Shown here: positions 47,401 to 58,344 of the stretch, one piece after another | Layout of the letters: the number at the start of each line of letters is the position of its first letter | Numbering within the stretch: the stretch's first letter is position 1 | NCBI GenBank assembly: GCA_009667805.1 | Contig: CM019070.1 | Span: forward strand, 55,723,735-55,787,734 | Direction of reading: 5' to 3' | DNA from: Leptobrachium leishanense | Lineage: Eukaryota; Chordata; Amphibia; Anura; Megophryidae | DNA length: 64,000 nucleotides | Translations under genes and position numbers: made by a program | Notes under the pieces: model-generated | What the model was told of the DNA's origin: nothing | Database searches by the model: none | What the model saw: only the letters and a program-made list of their open reading frames with translations

Positions 47401-47585
47401 GTACCTTTCACGATCTTCCACAGTGCCATGCATCATAGTACTCCTAACACTATGCTATTTACTACCCCTCTGTGTGTCACCCTCTCCTCTACACCCTCAC
47501 AAACCTCCCTGTTTCTCACTTTAAGTCTACAGGGTAATCCAGACGTGGACCCCTTGCTTGATGTGCCTAGAGGGGTGTCAGCTAT

Positions 47586-47631
47586 AACCTCCTGACGAGG
47601 CCTAACAAGGCTGAAATTATCGTCAAGGGTT
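47586..47631 (+). ncRNA. Type I hammerhead ribozyme, unit 1
   Basis: Core CTGACGA at 47592-47598 fits CUGANGA (position 7 may be any base). Stem II GGCC with GGCT around a TAACAA loop, core GAAA at 47613-47616, tiny stem III, cleavage triplet GTC ending at 47624, then AAGGGTT partly pairing with AACCTC. All invariant core bases are present, but stem I has mismatches in this unit. Confidence 0.82.
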
Positions 47632-47910
47632 GCTGCACTTCTCGTGAAGGTATGGCTTCCTTGGCATTTCAGTACTGGCCGTCCTTTCTGGGTGATAGCA
47701 TCTGATTTGCATATGGAGCAGTTGTCCCTGTAATGGCACAATCGAGCTAAACCCTTGTGAGACCTGAGCGGGCACCCACCATAGAGCAAGTCACTAGTGC
47801 CATTGATCATTCTCAGGACCCTCACAAACCTCCCTGTTTCTCACTTTAAGTCTACTGGGTAATCCAGATGTGGACCCCTTGCTAGATGTGACTAGAGGAT
47901 GTTAGCTATG

Positions 47911-47953
47911 CCCTCCTGACAAGGCCTAATAAGGACGAAACGATTGTCGAGGG
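47911..47953 (+). ncRNA. Type I hammerhead ribozyme, unit 2 (one core change)
   Basis: Stem I CCCTC pairs perfectly with GAGGG (47949-47953). The core reads CTGACAA, with the catalytic G8 changed to A. Stem II GGCC with GGAC has one mismatch, followed by GAAA, A-C pairing with G-T as stem III, and cleavage triplet GTC ending at 47948. Cleavage should be impaired by the G8 change. Confidence 0.82.
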
Positions 47954-48165
47954 TTGCTGCACCTCTCGTGCAGGGATGACGTCCTTGGCGTTTCAGTACT
48001 GGCCGTCCTTTCTGGGTGATAGCGTCTGATTTGCATATGGAGCAGTTGTCCCTGTAATAGCACAATCAAGCTAAACCCTTGTGAGACCTGAGAGGGCCCC
48101 ATCGTAGAGCAGGCCACTAGTGCTGTTGCTCATTCTCAGGTCCCTCACAAACCTCCCTGTTTTTC

Positions 48166-48879
48166 ACGCTTACAATAAGCATTTTTGCACAGTGTTTGCT
48201 GCAATATACAAAATACATTGCATGAAAAGTTTAGGAAAAAAGAGTATCTGCTTAACAACCGCTGATTAACATAATTTATATTGGCTAATAATTAGTCAAT
48301 AAAAGCCAAGATAGTATTTTGCATAATGACTTGAAATTAGCCTCGCTTGTATTGGCTTTTAGTAATTGTTCTAGCAACCATTCTGTAGAATCCATTCCGA
48401 ATACCGACATTTATTTTAACGCTTATCGCCTGCATTAAGGTTTTTTCCCCCCTCCTTGTAGGAGATGAACAACAGCAAATTAAGGCTCCGATCCTATTAG
48501 AATCTCATTTTATTTTACATTTTCTAAACAGGGTTATTTTGATCAATAAATGGAAATCTGAACCTATAATGTATTCGGATGATGTTGATATTAACTAATT
48601 TCTCTCATGTATTAAGAATTTATTGTGATATTAGCTTTCATAGGAAACAGCAGATATTGATTAATTAAGTTATTCTGTTTGAGTCAATATGATGCTTCCT
48701 TGGTAAATGTCCCTGGAATTTTCAAGGGCTTGACGCTCGCTGCTCTACGTCAAGGTTAGTAAGAGGTTGCAAAAATGGGTGAAATAGAGTCCTTCATGGT
48801 TCTTTATAATTTGTCAGTGATAACAGAGAGATACATGGAACTTCCAATGCTGAATGAAGCAATGACCTAGTAAAGCCAT
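48166..48879. other. Repeat-poor AT-rich DNA
   Basis: No gene or repeat was recognised. It is the left flank of the large hAT element. Confidence 0.45.
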
Positions 48880-48887
48880 GTCCAGAG
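48880..48887. repeat. Target-site duplication, left
   Basis: GTCCAGAG, identical to 61265-61272. Confidence 0.93.
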
Positions 48888-49094
48888 TAGGGATGAGCTT
48901 GTTTGGTTCGATCGGTTCGTTGTTCGCATCGAACATAGCCTGTTCGTATGTTCGCGAACTACGAACATTTGCGCTTGTTCGTCGCGTGTTCGCCCACAAT
49001 GCACCACAACGGACCACAATGCACTTTTCCACTGGCCTGAAGCTTGTAATTGGCTACAGCCTTGCACCTGACCACAGGTTAGGTGCAAGACAGG

Positions 49095-49215
49095 TTCAAC
49101 ACTATGCCAATCACGGCTCAGAGCCCTAATTGGGCAAATTTTGCCCAATCATGGGCTCACAGAGCTAAGTCCCGCAGCACACTATATAAGGTTTCCACAC
49201 AGCGCTTCTGCACGC
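49095..49215 (+). promoter_or_regulatory. CCAAT/TATA promoter of the hAT transposase gene
   Basis: CCAAT boxes occur near 49106 (TGCCAATCACGG) and 49145 (GCCCAATCATGG), followed by CTATATAAGG at 49182-49191. The spacing and order are classical for a polymerase II core promoter. It lies upstream of the transposase frames and just inside the left end. Confidence 0.55.
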
Positions 49216-49400
49216 GTTTGAGAGGAGATTTCATAGGAGACTGTTGTTGTGTTAGTGTGTTCTTACTGCCAGTCTGCCACCAGCTACTGGGGGGGTCTCA
49301 TTTCTACCAAATATCTGGGAATTGTTGTAATCTTTGTGCTCAGTCCCAGCAACTATTTTGGGTGCTCAGTAATGTCAGCAAAATATTTGGGAATTGAGGT

Positions 49401-50060
49401 AATCTGAGGTAATATTTGTGCTCACTCCCAGCAACTATTTTGGGGGCTCAGTAATTTCTGCAAAATATTTGGGAATTGAGGTGATCTGTGTCTTGTCACT
49501 GCCAGTGCCACGCAGTATTTTGGGGGTTACTAATTTCTACAAAATATCTGGGAATTGAGGTGATCTGTGTCTTGTGACTCACTGCCAGTGCCACGCAGTA
49601 TTTTGGGGGTCACTAATTTCTTCAAAATATCTGGGAATTGAGGTGATCAGTGTCTTGTCACACAGCCAGTACCACACAGTATTTTGGGGGTCACTAATTT
49701 CTACAAAATATCTGGGAATTGAGGTGATCTGTGTCTTGTCACACAGCCAGTGCCACGCAGTATTTTGGGGGTCACTAATTTCTTCAAAATATCTGTGAAT
49801 TGAGGTGATCTGTGTCTTGTCACACAGCCAGTGCCATGCAGTATTTTGGGGGTCACTAATTTCTACAAAATATCTGGGAATTGAGGTGATCTGTGTCTTG
49901 TCACACAGCCAGTGCCATGCAGTATTTTGGGGGTCACTAATTTCTACAAAGTATTTGGGAATTGAGGTGATCTGTGTCTTGTCACACAGCCAGTGCCACG
50001 CAGTATTTTGGGGGTCACTAATTTCTACAAAATATTTGGGAATTGTTATAATCCGTGTGT
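49401..50060. repeat. 81-bp minisatellite, about eight copies
   Basis: The unit runs GTCACTAATTTCTACAAAAT, then CTGGGAATTGAGGTGATCTG, then CACAGCCAGTGCCACGCAG. The period is exactly 81 over most of the array (for example 49681 to 49762). Because 81 is a multiple of three, long frames stay open on both strands. Confidence 0.93.
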
Positions 50061-50730
50061 TCTCACTGGCTGCCACCCATCAGGGGGTCACACTGATTTA
50101 TAGGAGGTTTCTGAGACTTGTAATCTGTGTCTTCTCACTGCCAGCTATCAGGGGTCCCACATACTTCCAGCAGATTTATGCGAATTGTAATTTGTGTCTT
50201 CTCACTGCCACACATCAGGGGGTCACTCTGATTTATAGGAGATTTCTGAGATTTGTAATCTGTGTCTTCTCACTGCCACCCATCATGGGGTCACACTGAT
50301 TTATAAGAGGTTTCTGAGACTTGTAATCTGTGTCTTCTCACTGCCACCCATCAGGGGGTCACACTGATTTATAGGTGGTTTCTGAGACTTGTAATCTGTG
50401 TCTTCTCACTGCCACCCATCAGGGGGTCTCACTGATTAATAGGAGGTTTCTGAGACTTGTAATCTGTGTCTTCTCACTGCCACCCATCAGGGGGTCTCAC
50501 TGATTTAGAGGAGGTTTCTGAGATTTGTAATCTGTGTCTTCTAACTGCCAGCTATCAGGGGGTCCCACATACTTCTAGCAGATTTATGCGAATTGTAATT
50601 TGTGTCTTCTCACTGCCACCCATCAGTGGGTCTCACTGATTTATAGGAGGTTTCTGGGAATTGTAATCTGTGTCTTGTCACTGGCTGCCAGCTATCAGGG
50701 TGTCTCACTGAGTTATACCAGAGTTCTATA
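50061..50730. repeat. 68-bp minisatellite, about nine copies
   Basis: The unit TCAGGGGGTCTCACTGATTT, then AGGAGGTTTCTGAGACTTG, then GTGTCTTCTCACTGCCACCC repeats with period 68 (50411 to 50479). Some units are variants with CCAGCTATCAGGGG. Confidence 0.9.
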
Positions 50731-52161
50731 AATATTTAATCTTTATACCAGAGTTGAATTAGAGTTCTGTATATATTTAATCTATATATCACTCACCATG
50801 TCTGAAAGAACTAAAAGGACAGGCAGACGCTCCCAGACACAGATAAGAGGGCAAGCAGCCCCTGTGTCGGGGGGCTGTGCCTCTGGTCGTGGTGGGCATG
50901 CTGCATCCTCTGCAGGGGCACGCTTGTCCTTTATAACTGGTGCTGGCCATCTTAAGCAGCAGCAACATACAGAGGATATGGTGGATTGGCTAACCAGGCC
51001 ATCCTCATCCTCCGAGTCCTCTGCCAGCCAGGCTTGTAGTGCTTTACAGTCCTGCCAAAGCATCTAATGCAGCCTCCATGTCCGCAGCTACTTCTGCTGT
51101 AGCCTCACTATCACACACGGAGGAGTCAGCTGAATTGTTTGACTACAATGACAGTGACATGCTGCTTGAGGATGCGCAGCAAGTACAGTGCTCTGATTCA
51201 ATCTCTGAGGTTGAGGAAGGGAGTATAATCAACCTAGAGGAAGGGGGTGCCAGTGATGACACACAAATAACTGGCACTCATGTTGCCCCAGCAGCTGCAG
51301 CATATTGCCAAGTTGGCTCCAGTGACGAGGAGATAGGGGGCGATGATGACAATGATGATGAGGTCACTGACTCCACCTGGGTGCCTGATCGAACAGAGGA
51401 ATCAAGTGAAAAGAAGGGGGAGGAGGAGGCACAGCAAACACGAGGCACAACATCCTCTATGACCAACCGTAGCACTAGCCAGTCCAAGGCATCAGATGTC
51501 AGAGCTGCTCGGGTACAGAGCGCTGTTGTCTCAAAACACACATGCAGGAACTCTGCTGTCTGGGAGTTCTTTAAGAAATGTGCAGCAGACCCCACCGTTG
51601 CTATTTGTAATCTATGTCAGATGAGGCTCAAGCGTGGGAAAGACACCGGACGCTTGGGTACCACGTGCTTGAGGTGACATATGAACAAGTGCCACACATC
51701 CCGTTGGCGCAAAACTTTGCATAGGTCCTCCTCCTCCTCATCTGTCTCTACCAACACTGTATGTCCTGCCATGTCATTGCCTACAACCTCCACCGACAGG
51801 GATGATGCTACAGTAATGGATGTACCAGCAGGTCCTTCCTCACAATGTGACATCATCCCAGTAGTTGAAGATTTACGCAGTCAGATTACGTTGCCGCAGC
51901 TGCTGCAGCGAAATAAAAAATATAGTCCCAACCATCCCCAAGCACAGCGTCTAAATGCCAGCCTAGCAAAATTACTCGCATTGCAGCTGCTGCCTTTCCA
52001 GCTGGTGGACTCTGTTCCCTTCCGTGAATTTGCTGAATGTGCTGTACCACAGTGGCAGGTTCCAAAACGCCATTACTTTTCACGGAAGGCCATTCCAGCA
52101 CTATACCAGCACATGGAAGACAATGTTATCCAGTCATTGGGAAAGGCAGTCAGCAGCAAGG

Positions 52162-54139
52162 TGCATGTGACTTTAGACACGTGGTCCAGCAAGCATGGAC
52201 AGGGTCGTTACATTTCCTTCACTGCACACTGGGTAACTCTGATCGCAGCTGGGAGGGATCCAAGACGGGGCTCTGTGCTGGAGCTTGTTCATCCTCCACG
52301 CCTCCAGAAAGCTGCTTGTATGAGGTCTGTCTGCTCCACCACCTCTTCCTCCTCCTCCTCCTTCTCTGTCTCTGGCGAAGTGGCAGTTAAACCGACGCCT
52401 GACAGGGTCTACGCAATAGCTCAAGCAAAAAGATGTTTGTACTCCGCTCTGTTATAGGATCTCTCCGAATTACACTCATGTCCTCCTTAGATAGTCTCCC
52501 TTTCCCTTTAGGTTCTATTCCACGAAACCACATGTATATTGCTTATGATTCTGTTTTATTTTTTTGTCCATATTGATGCAGTCTTATTGTTCCCCCATGA
52601 ACATTATGGCACTGGGAAGCGTTGTGTAACCTAGGTGATAGCCTCGATATACTTCAGCGGCAAGACGAACGACGATTCAATAAAATACGTCCAACTTCCA
52701 GGTAAAGTCATCTGGAACACAAGGTGGAACGCGGAAGCCCTCAATGCGCCTGCGCAAGATGGCGCCGCGAGTCAGCCGCGTCATGTTCGGGTCTTTATTG
52801 GGTTTGACCAGAAAAACCCATACGCCTTCGATTTCGAGCTGGGAATAGCTCATCCAAATGTGAGTGTTCAATTTTGGCTGATATATAACAGTATCTTGGG
52901 CATCAGATATACACAAAGATTGTGCCTCTCTCTCTTTTTTCCCATGTCTTATGGATGTAATGAGCTAACCATACCAAGGAGTGGGTTTCCTGAGAAGTGA
53001 AACAAGATTAACAACCCAGAGTCTATTCATCACTCAGAGCCAGTGTACGGGCTCTCTGTTTGTGAGTTTATCCACGATATTCCTTTATACCCATATACTG
53101 TCATACGCTGCACTTAGATCGTATTTTTGTATCTTTATTCCAACATGACACTTGTTTGGAGACGTTATTTGAGAGACCAGTCCAAGTTCCCTAGCGTCTA
53201 ATTTTGCACATACCAGATACGTATTGTTTTATACAAGTACCCAGGGCTGCCAGAGCTTCTCATCCAGGCCAGAAAAGTCTGAAACCACTTCAGACGGTCA
53301 TTCCCAGCAAGCGTTCGCCTGGCAAAATTCAAAGAGAATTCCACCTTCCCACAAACCGTCTGATCTGTGACATGCCCACCAGGTGGAACTCGACATTAGC
53401 AATGCTGCAGCAGAGAGCCATCAACGAGTACCTGTGTGAGTATGGCACAAGGACAGGTTCAGGTCAACTTGTTTTTTTTCCCCCCCGCAGTGGCTGATGA
53501 TCAAGGATGCATGCACTGTACTGTCACCATTTGAGGAGGCAACGAGGATGGTGAGCAGTAACAGTGCATGCATCAGTGACACAATTCCTTTAGTGTTCCT
53601 GCTGGAGCACACTCTGCGGGGAATTATAGATGTGGCTCTAGAGGCAGAGCAGCGGGAGGAAGAGGAGGCCTTCCCTAGCTCTCAAGGCCCCAGTCTTTCT
53701 GCAGACAGCATTCCAGCGGGTCCTACTCAGATCAGACAGGAGGAGGATGAGGAGGAGGAGGACTATTTAAGTAGTGGGGGCATTGAAGGTTGGGGATTCC
53801 TCAAGGGAGGGTTTTGTGTGCCCAGAAACAGAAGGGCTTGTGCATGGCTGGGAGGAGGAAGTGCACGATACGGTCATCCTCATTGACCAGGAAGACTCGG
53901 CAGCAAATGCCACCTCCAACCTACGCTGCATGGGCTCCCTAATGATGCAAAGCCTGCTAAAGGACCCCAGGATTCGTGCTATCAAGGAGAGGGATCATTA
54001 CTGGTTGGCAACCCTTCTTGATCCACGATACAAGGGGAAAGTTGCAGAGCTCAACCTGCCCGCACAGGGTGCACAGGATGAAAAAACTTGAGGACGCTCT
54101 AAAGCGACACTTATATAACACCTTTCCAGGCACTGGTAG
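52162..54139 (+). repeat. Internal tandem duplication, unit 1 of the transposase gene
   Basis: The blocks 52162-52434 and 53234-54139 are repeated downstream as 54142-54432 and 54665-55592. The offset between unit starts is 1,980 bp. The junction near 54140 shows short homology (TGCAT then TGACTTTAGACAC). In unit 1 the middle block, which encodes the second catalytic Asp, is replaced by 52435-53233. Confidence 0.88.
52435..53233. mobile_element. Foreign 799-bp segment inside unit 1
   Basis: No similarity to hAT sequence. It contains a CpG-rich patch (ATGCGCCTGCGCAAGATGG near 52744) and a 121-codon frame at 52635-53000 without recognised domains. No clear terminal repeats or target duplication were found, and it replaces 232 bp of transposase sequence rather than simply inserting. 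It may be a retroelement 5' region or gene-conversion patch. Confidence 0.5.
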
Positions 54140-54141
54140 AT

Positions 54142-55592
54142 TGCATTTGACTTTAGACACGTGGTCCAGCAAGCATGGACATGGTCGTTACATTTCCTTC
54201 ACGGCACACTGGGTAACTCTGATTGCAGCTGGGAGGGATCCAAGACGGGGCTCTGTGCTGGAGCTTGTTCATCCACCACGCCTCCAGAAAGCTGCTTGTA
54301 TGAGGTCTGTCTGCTCCACCACCACCTCTCCCTCTTCCTCCTCCTCCTCCTCCTCCTCCTTCTGTGTCTCTGGCGAAGTGGCAGTTAAACCGACGCCTGA
54401 CAGGGTCTACGCAATGGCTCAAGCAAAAAGATTCCATACTGTGCTTGAGCTGGTTTGTTTAGGGGACAGGAGCCACACCGGGCCAGAAATTCTGTCGGCT
54501 CTGCAGGGGCAGGTGCAGAGATGGTTAACACCACACCAGCTTCAGCTGTGAATGATCATCTGTGATAATGGCAGAAACCTTCTCTCCGCCCTACGCAAGG
54601 GTAAATTGACGCATGTACCATGCCTAGCACACGTCCTAAATCTAGTGGTACAGCATTTCCTAACCAAGTACCCAGGGCTGGCAGACCTTCTCAGCCAGGC
54701 CAGAAAAGTCTGCAGCCACTTCAGATGGTCATTCCCAGCAAGCGTTCGCCTGGCAGAAATTCAAAGAGAATTCCACCTTCCCACAAACCGTCTGATCTTT
54801 GACATGCCCACCAGGTGGAACTCGACATTAGCAATGCTGCAGCGTCTGCACAAGCAGCAGAGGGCCATCAACGAGTACCTGTGTGAGTATGGCAGAAGGA
54901 CAGGTTCAGGACAACTTGTTTTTTTTCCCTCCCGCAGTGGCCGATGATCAAGGATGCATGCACTGTACTGTCACCATTTGAGGAGGCAACGAGTATGGTG
55001 AGCAGGGACAGTGCATGCATCAGTGACACAATTCCTTTAGTGTTCCTGTTGGAGCACACTCTGCGGGGAATTATAGATGTGGCTCTAGAGGCAGAGCAGC
55101 AGGAGGAAGAGGAGGCCTTCCCTAGCTCTCAAGGCCCCAGTCTTTCCGCAGACAGCATTCCAGCGGGAACCTCCTCAGATCAGACAGGAGGAGGATGAGG
55201 AGGATGAGGAGGAATATTTAAGTAGTGGGGGCATTGAAGGTTGGGGATTCCTCAAGGGAGGGTTTTGTGTGCCCAGAAACACAAGGGCTAGTGCATGGCT
55301 GGGAGGAGGAAGTGCACGATGGGGTCATCCTCCTCATTGAGCAGGAAGACTCGGAAGCTAATGCCACCTCCAACCTGTGCTGCATGGGCTCCCTTATTAT
55401 GCAAAGCCTGCTAAAGGACCCCAGGATTCGTGCTATCAAGGAGAGGGATCACAGGTTGGCAACCCTTCTTGATCCACGATACAAGGGTAAAGTTGCAGAG
55501 CTCATCCTGCCCGCACAGAGGGAGCAGAGGATGAAAAAACTTGAAGACGCTCTAAAGCGACACTTGTGTAACACCTTTCCAGGCACTGGTAG
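54142..55592 (+). repeat. Internal tandem duplication, unit 2
   Basis: The more complete copy: it retains the middle block 54433-54664 with CDNGRN and CLAHVLN, and RLHKQQ residues missing from unit 1. Both units share the same frameshift before the MIKDACTVLSPFEEAT segment, so that lesion predates the duplication. Confidence 0.88.
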
Positions 55593-55727
55593 GTTACCAA
55601 TTGATGACACAGGTGCTTCTGAGGCTGCGGATGATCAGAGGAATAGTAGTGAAGGCCTGGGCCGCTTGTCTGATGCCTTTTTAAATTTTTTTAGTCCGCG
55701 ACGCCCAGGGACGTCAAATGTAGGCAC

Positions 55728-57997
55728 CCATACTAATACCTCCGGACTATTGCTGGCATTGGATGCTGAAAAGGCGTTTGATCGCCTGCACTGGGGGTAT
55801 ATGAGGACGGTGTTACTAAAGTTTGGTTTCCCAGAACAATTTGTAAATAGTATTATAGCCCTTTACTCGGCTCCATCGGCGAAAGTATTGACTTCGGGGT
55901 TTCTATCCTCCTCTTTCCAAATAACCAATGGCACCCGACAGGGTTGTCCACTATCCCCGTTAATATTCATTCTGGCCCTAGAACCCCTGGCGTTGCAGAT
56001 TAAAACCTCCCCGGCAATTAAAGGTTTACCGACCCCGAATGGGGAGCATAAGTTGGCACTTTTCGCGGATGACATACTGCTTTTTCTGACCACATCGTAG
56101 ACCTCGCTTCCTCCCCTGTTTAACCTCCTTGATAGATTTGGCGCGCTATCTTATTATAAAAATAATATGAGTAAAACGCAAGCTCTCCCCATAAATATTG
56201 CTGCTTCATCCCTCAGTTCTATGCGTTGTAAGTACCCTTTTTATTGGCGCTCTACCTCTTTAAACTACTTGGGTATCTCCCTCTCTAAATCGCGAGGGAA
56301 CATCCTTAAGGAAAATTTTACGCCACTATTGAACTCTATAGAGACACAGCTCTCCAACTGGAGCACAAATGATTCCTCTTGGTTGGGTTGTATTGGCGGC
56401 CATAAAGATGTGTATCTTACCCCAAATTTTATATTATTTCAGAAATATCCCTGTTTTCATTCCGGCGCATTTAATGCTCCGGCTGCAAAAACTACTCCAT
56501 GCGCATATTTGGAAGGGGAAGCCTCCTCGAGTGTCGGCCTCCACGGTCACAGCGCCGCAATGTAATGGAGGGTTGGGTTTTCTCTATCTACAATCTTATT
56601 ACAAAGCAGCCTTACTAGCCCAACTGTTGTCGTCAATGCACCTAAAAGAACCACCACTATGGTTACAGTTGGAGAATGCTATGATTTTCCCATACAGACT
56701 TCATGACCTGATGTGGCTTACATTTCTACCGAGGAATAGCACCACGGGTCTGTTGCCCGCTTCGATGCTCTCCCTCATGTCCTGGCGCCAGTGGGGTCAC
56801 CCTTTGGTAAGGCCTTATGATTTACTATGCCTCGCTCCCCTAAGAGTTTTGTGTCGCTTTATCCCCGACTTAAATTTAGACTCCTGGTTCTGGCGTGGCT
56901 TGACTCATGTGTGGCAGCTCTTTACGCCCCGTTCCCTGAAACCCTTCCCCGACTTGGTACAGGAGTTTGCCATCCCATCGAGTGACTGCTTCACATACCT
57001 CCGTGTGAAACATGCTTTAACCCAAAAGGGCCTGACCTCTTTCACGGCTGCGAGCCTTTCAGCTTTTCATAAACTGTGTATGGGTAGGAAATGTCAAATG
57101 AAACCGTTGTCTCTTTGTTACAACAGCCTCCTAACTCCGACCCGCCTAAAAAATTACCCTATATGGTTAAATGGGAAAAAGTCTTAGCTTCAACACTTTC
57201 CATAGAGGATTGGTCATATGCCATGGAAACAATATACAAATATTCTAGAAGCACCAATTTACGTGAGGCCCATATCAAACTGATGTGTAGATGGTACTTA
57301 ACACCTACCCGGTTGGTCCATATCTCAGGGAACTCAGGCTTCTGTTTGAGATGCCTCACCGGCCTTGGCTCTCTATTGCATACATTTTGGCTCTGTCCCA
57401 TACTGGGGGGATATTGGGAAAAGATAAGTAGATTGATTTCCCATTGTACTTTACTTACACTCCCACTTTGCCCGAAATTGTACCTCCTACATCTTATACC
57501 CGTTAATATTCAGACTCGTCATAGGAGGTTTATTTCCATGGTACTTGGGACAGAAAAAATAGTTATAGCAAGACATTGGCGTTCTTCCATATGTCCCTCT
57601 ATGAAAGAAGTTATGGTTGCCCTCGAAAGTGTTTTTAAATATGAGGAAATGTTCCACACAGCGAATAATTCTATGTGCCAACTTTATGATACGTGGGAGG
57701 GATGGAGGGTGTTTATCGAGTCTGGAAATTTGATATAAGATACTTCGACATGTAAGATTGTAGTGCTGCCATGTTTTTATGTTTTATGTTTTATGTTAGT
57801 GTAGGAATTTAAATGTTATTGGAAAATGGAGTCCGCACAACCGACCCCCTTTCAGATTACAATGATACTCCACTTGAATTGCATTGTTTAATGCCAACGC
57901 TGCAAATCTATGTCTCTTCCTTTTGAGATTTTCTTCTATTTGCATGTTTGTACCAATTCATGTGTGAACTCCAATAAAAATCTTTTATTTGTAAAAA
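55728..57997 (+). mobile_element. L1-type LINE, 5'-truncated, nested in the hAT
   Basis: AAATGTAGGCAC occurs at 55716-55727 and 57998-58009, a 12-bp target duplication that partly overlaps the A-tail. Removing the insert restores the hAT frame exactly (SNVGTH, then CQRLHHMVQDF). AATAAA lies at 57973-57978, and the tail is about eight A residues. Confidence 0.92.
55740..57738 (+). pseudogene. L1-type ORF2 RT fragment
   Basis: Starts inside the RT palm: motif A in LALDAEKAFDRLHWGY, then GTRQGCPLSPLIF and an intact LFADDILLFL box. An in-frame TAG follows at 56098-56100. The C-terminal part continues (LNYLGISLSKSRGN) with frameshifts near 56380 and 57110, and a final frame ends at 57738. This is the distal half of an L1 ORF2. 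The endonuclease and RT fingers were lost to 5' truncation. Confidence 0.9.
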
Positions 57998-58010
57998 AAA
58001 TGTAGGCACA

Positions 58011-58331
58011 CATTGCCAGCGTCTTCACCATATGGTGCAGGACTTCCTAGGGGCAAGAGCAGACCTGGATACCTTTCCAGCAGATGATCCACTGGCTTAC
58101 TGGGTGTTGAGATTGGATCACTGGCCAGAACATAGCCAATATGCTATGCAGCTACTAGGTTGCCCTTCATCTAGCGTGCTTTCTGAAAGGACTTTCAGTG
58201 CCGCTGGAGGTTTTGTCACAGACAAAAGAGTGCGTCTGTCCACCGACTCTGTAGACCGGCTGACATTTATAAAAATTAATCAGTCCTGGATCAGCAGTTA
58301 TCAATACCCTGATGCTGACGTAACGGAATAG
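58011..58331 (+). pseudogene. hAT transposase C-terminal dimerisation domain
   Basis: Continuation of the transposase after the L1: VQDFLGARADLDTFPADDPL, then YWVLRLDHWPEHSQYA, CPSSSVLSERTFSAAGG and DRLTFIKIN. This is the conserved hAT C-terminal (dimerisation) domain with its SERxFS motif. It ends at a normal stop (TAG 58329-58331) and is intact over 100 residues. Confidence 0.93.
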
Positions 58332-58344
58332 ATTAGGGATGTCT

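Larger units (their letters stand above)
47494..48165 (+). repeat. Two-copy 324-bp tandem repeat with a hammerhead in each unit
   Basis: The block starting CCCTCACAAACCTCCCTG occurs at 47494, 47819 and (partial) 48142, giving two full units of about 325 and 323 bp and a stub. The units are roughly 90 percent alike by eye. Each contains a minimal type I hammerhead (47586-47631 and 47911-47953) at the same position. Tandem units of 170-400 bp each with a type I hammerhead are the hallmark of animal retrozymes and of amphibian satellite 2-type repeats. The short frames in the region are on the opposite strand and carry no motif. Confidence 0.85.
50798..58331 (+). pseudogene. BED-finger hAT transposase, multiply broken
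   Basis: A hAT transposase excises and inserts its element. From ATG 50798 (MSERTKRTGRRSQTQ) the frame shifts near 51050 and continues with an acidic region. A BED zinc finger follows (WEFFKKCAADPTVAICNLC, then HMNKCH) with an in-frame TGA at 51675 inside the finger. The RNase H-like core begins with VTLDTWSSKHGQGRY (first catalytic Asp). The second Asp and a CxxH (CDNGRN, CLAHVLN) occur only at 54560-54640, after a TGA at 54549. LLDPRYKGK, a hAT hallmark, is at about 55470-55500. After the L1, the C-terminal dimerisation domain (LGCPSSSVLSERTFSAAG) ends at 58331. Frameshifts near 54070, 54930 and 55195, the duplication and two insertions make it non-functional. Confidence 0.92.

Noticed and set aside
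49579..50299. Long repetitive frames on both strands (165 and 164 codons)
   Set aside because: They result from the 81-bp minisatellite, whose period is a multiple of three. Both strands are open and there is no recognisable protein.
49401..50730. CRISPR-like array
   Set aside because: Units are contiguous tandem repeats with no unique spacers, in a eukaryotic transposon.
54883..54937. A 55-nt intron in the hAT transposase (GTGAGTATGG donor, pyrimidine tract and CAG acceptor)
   Set aside because: Too short for a normal vertebrate intron. A single-base frameshift near 54930 explains the reading better, although the same pattern in both duplicate units keeps the idea barely open.
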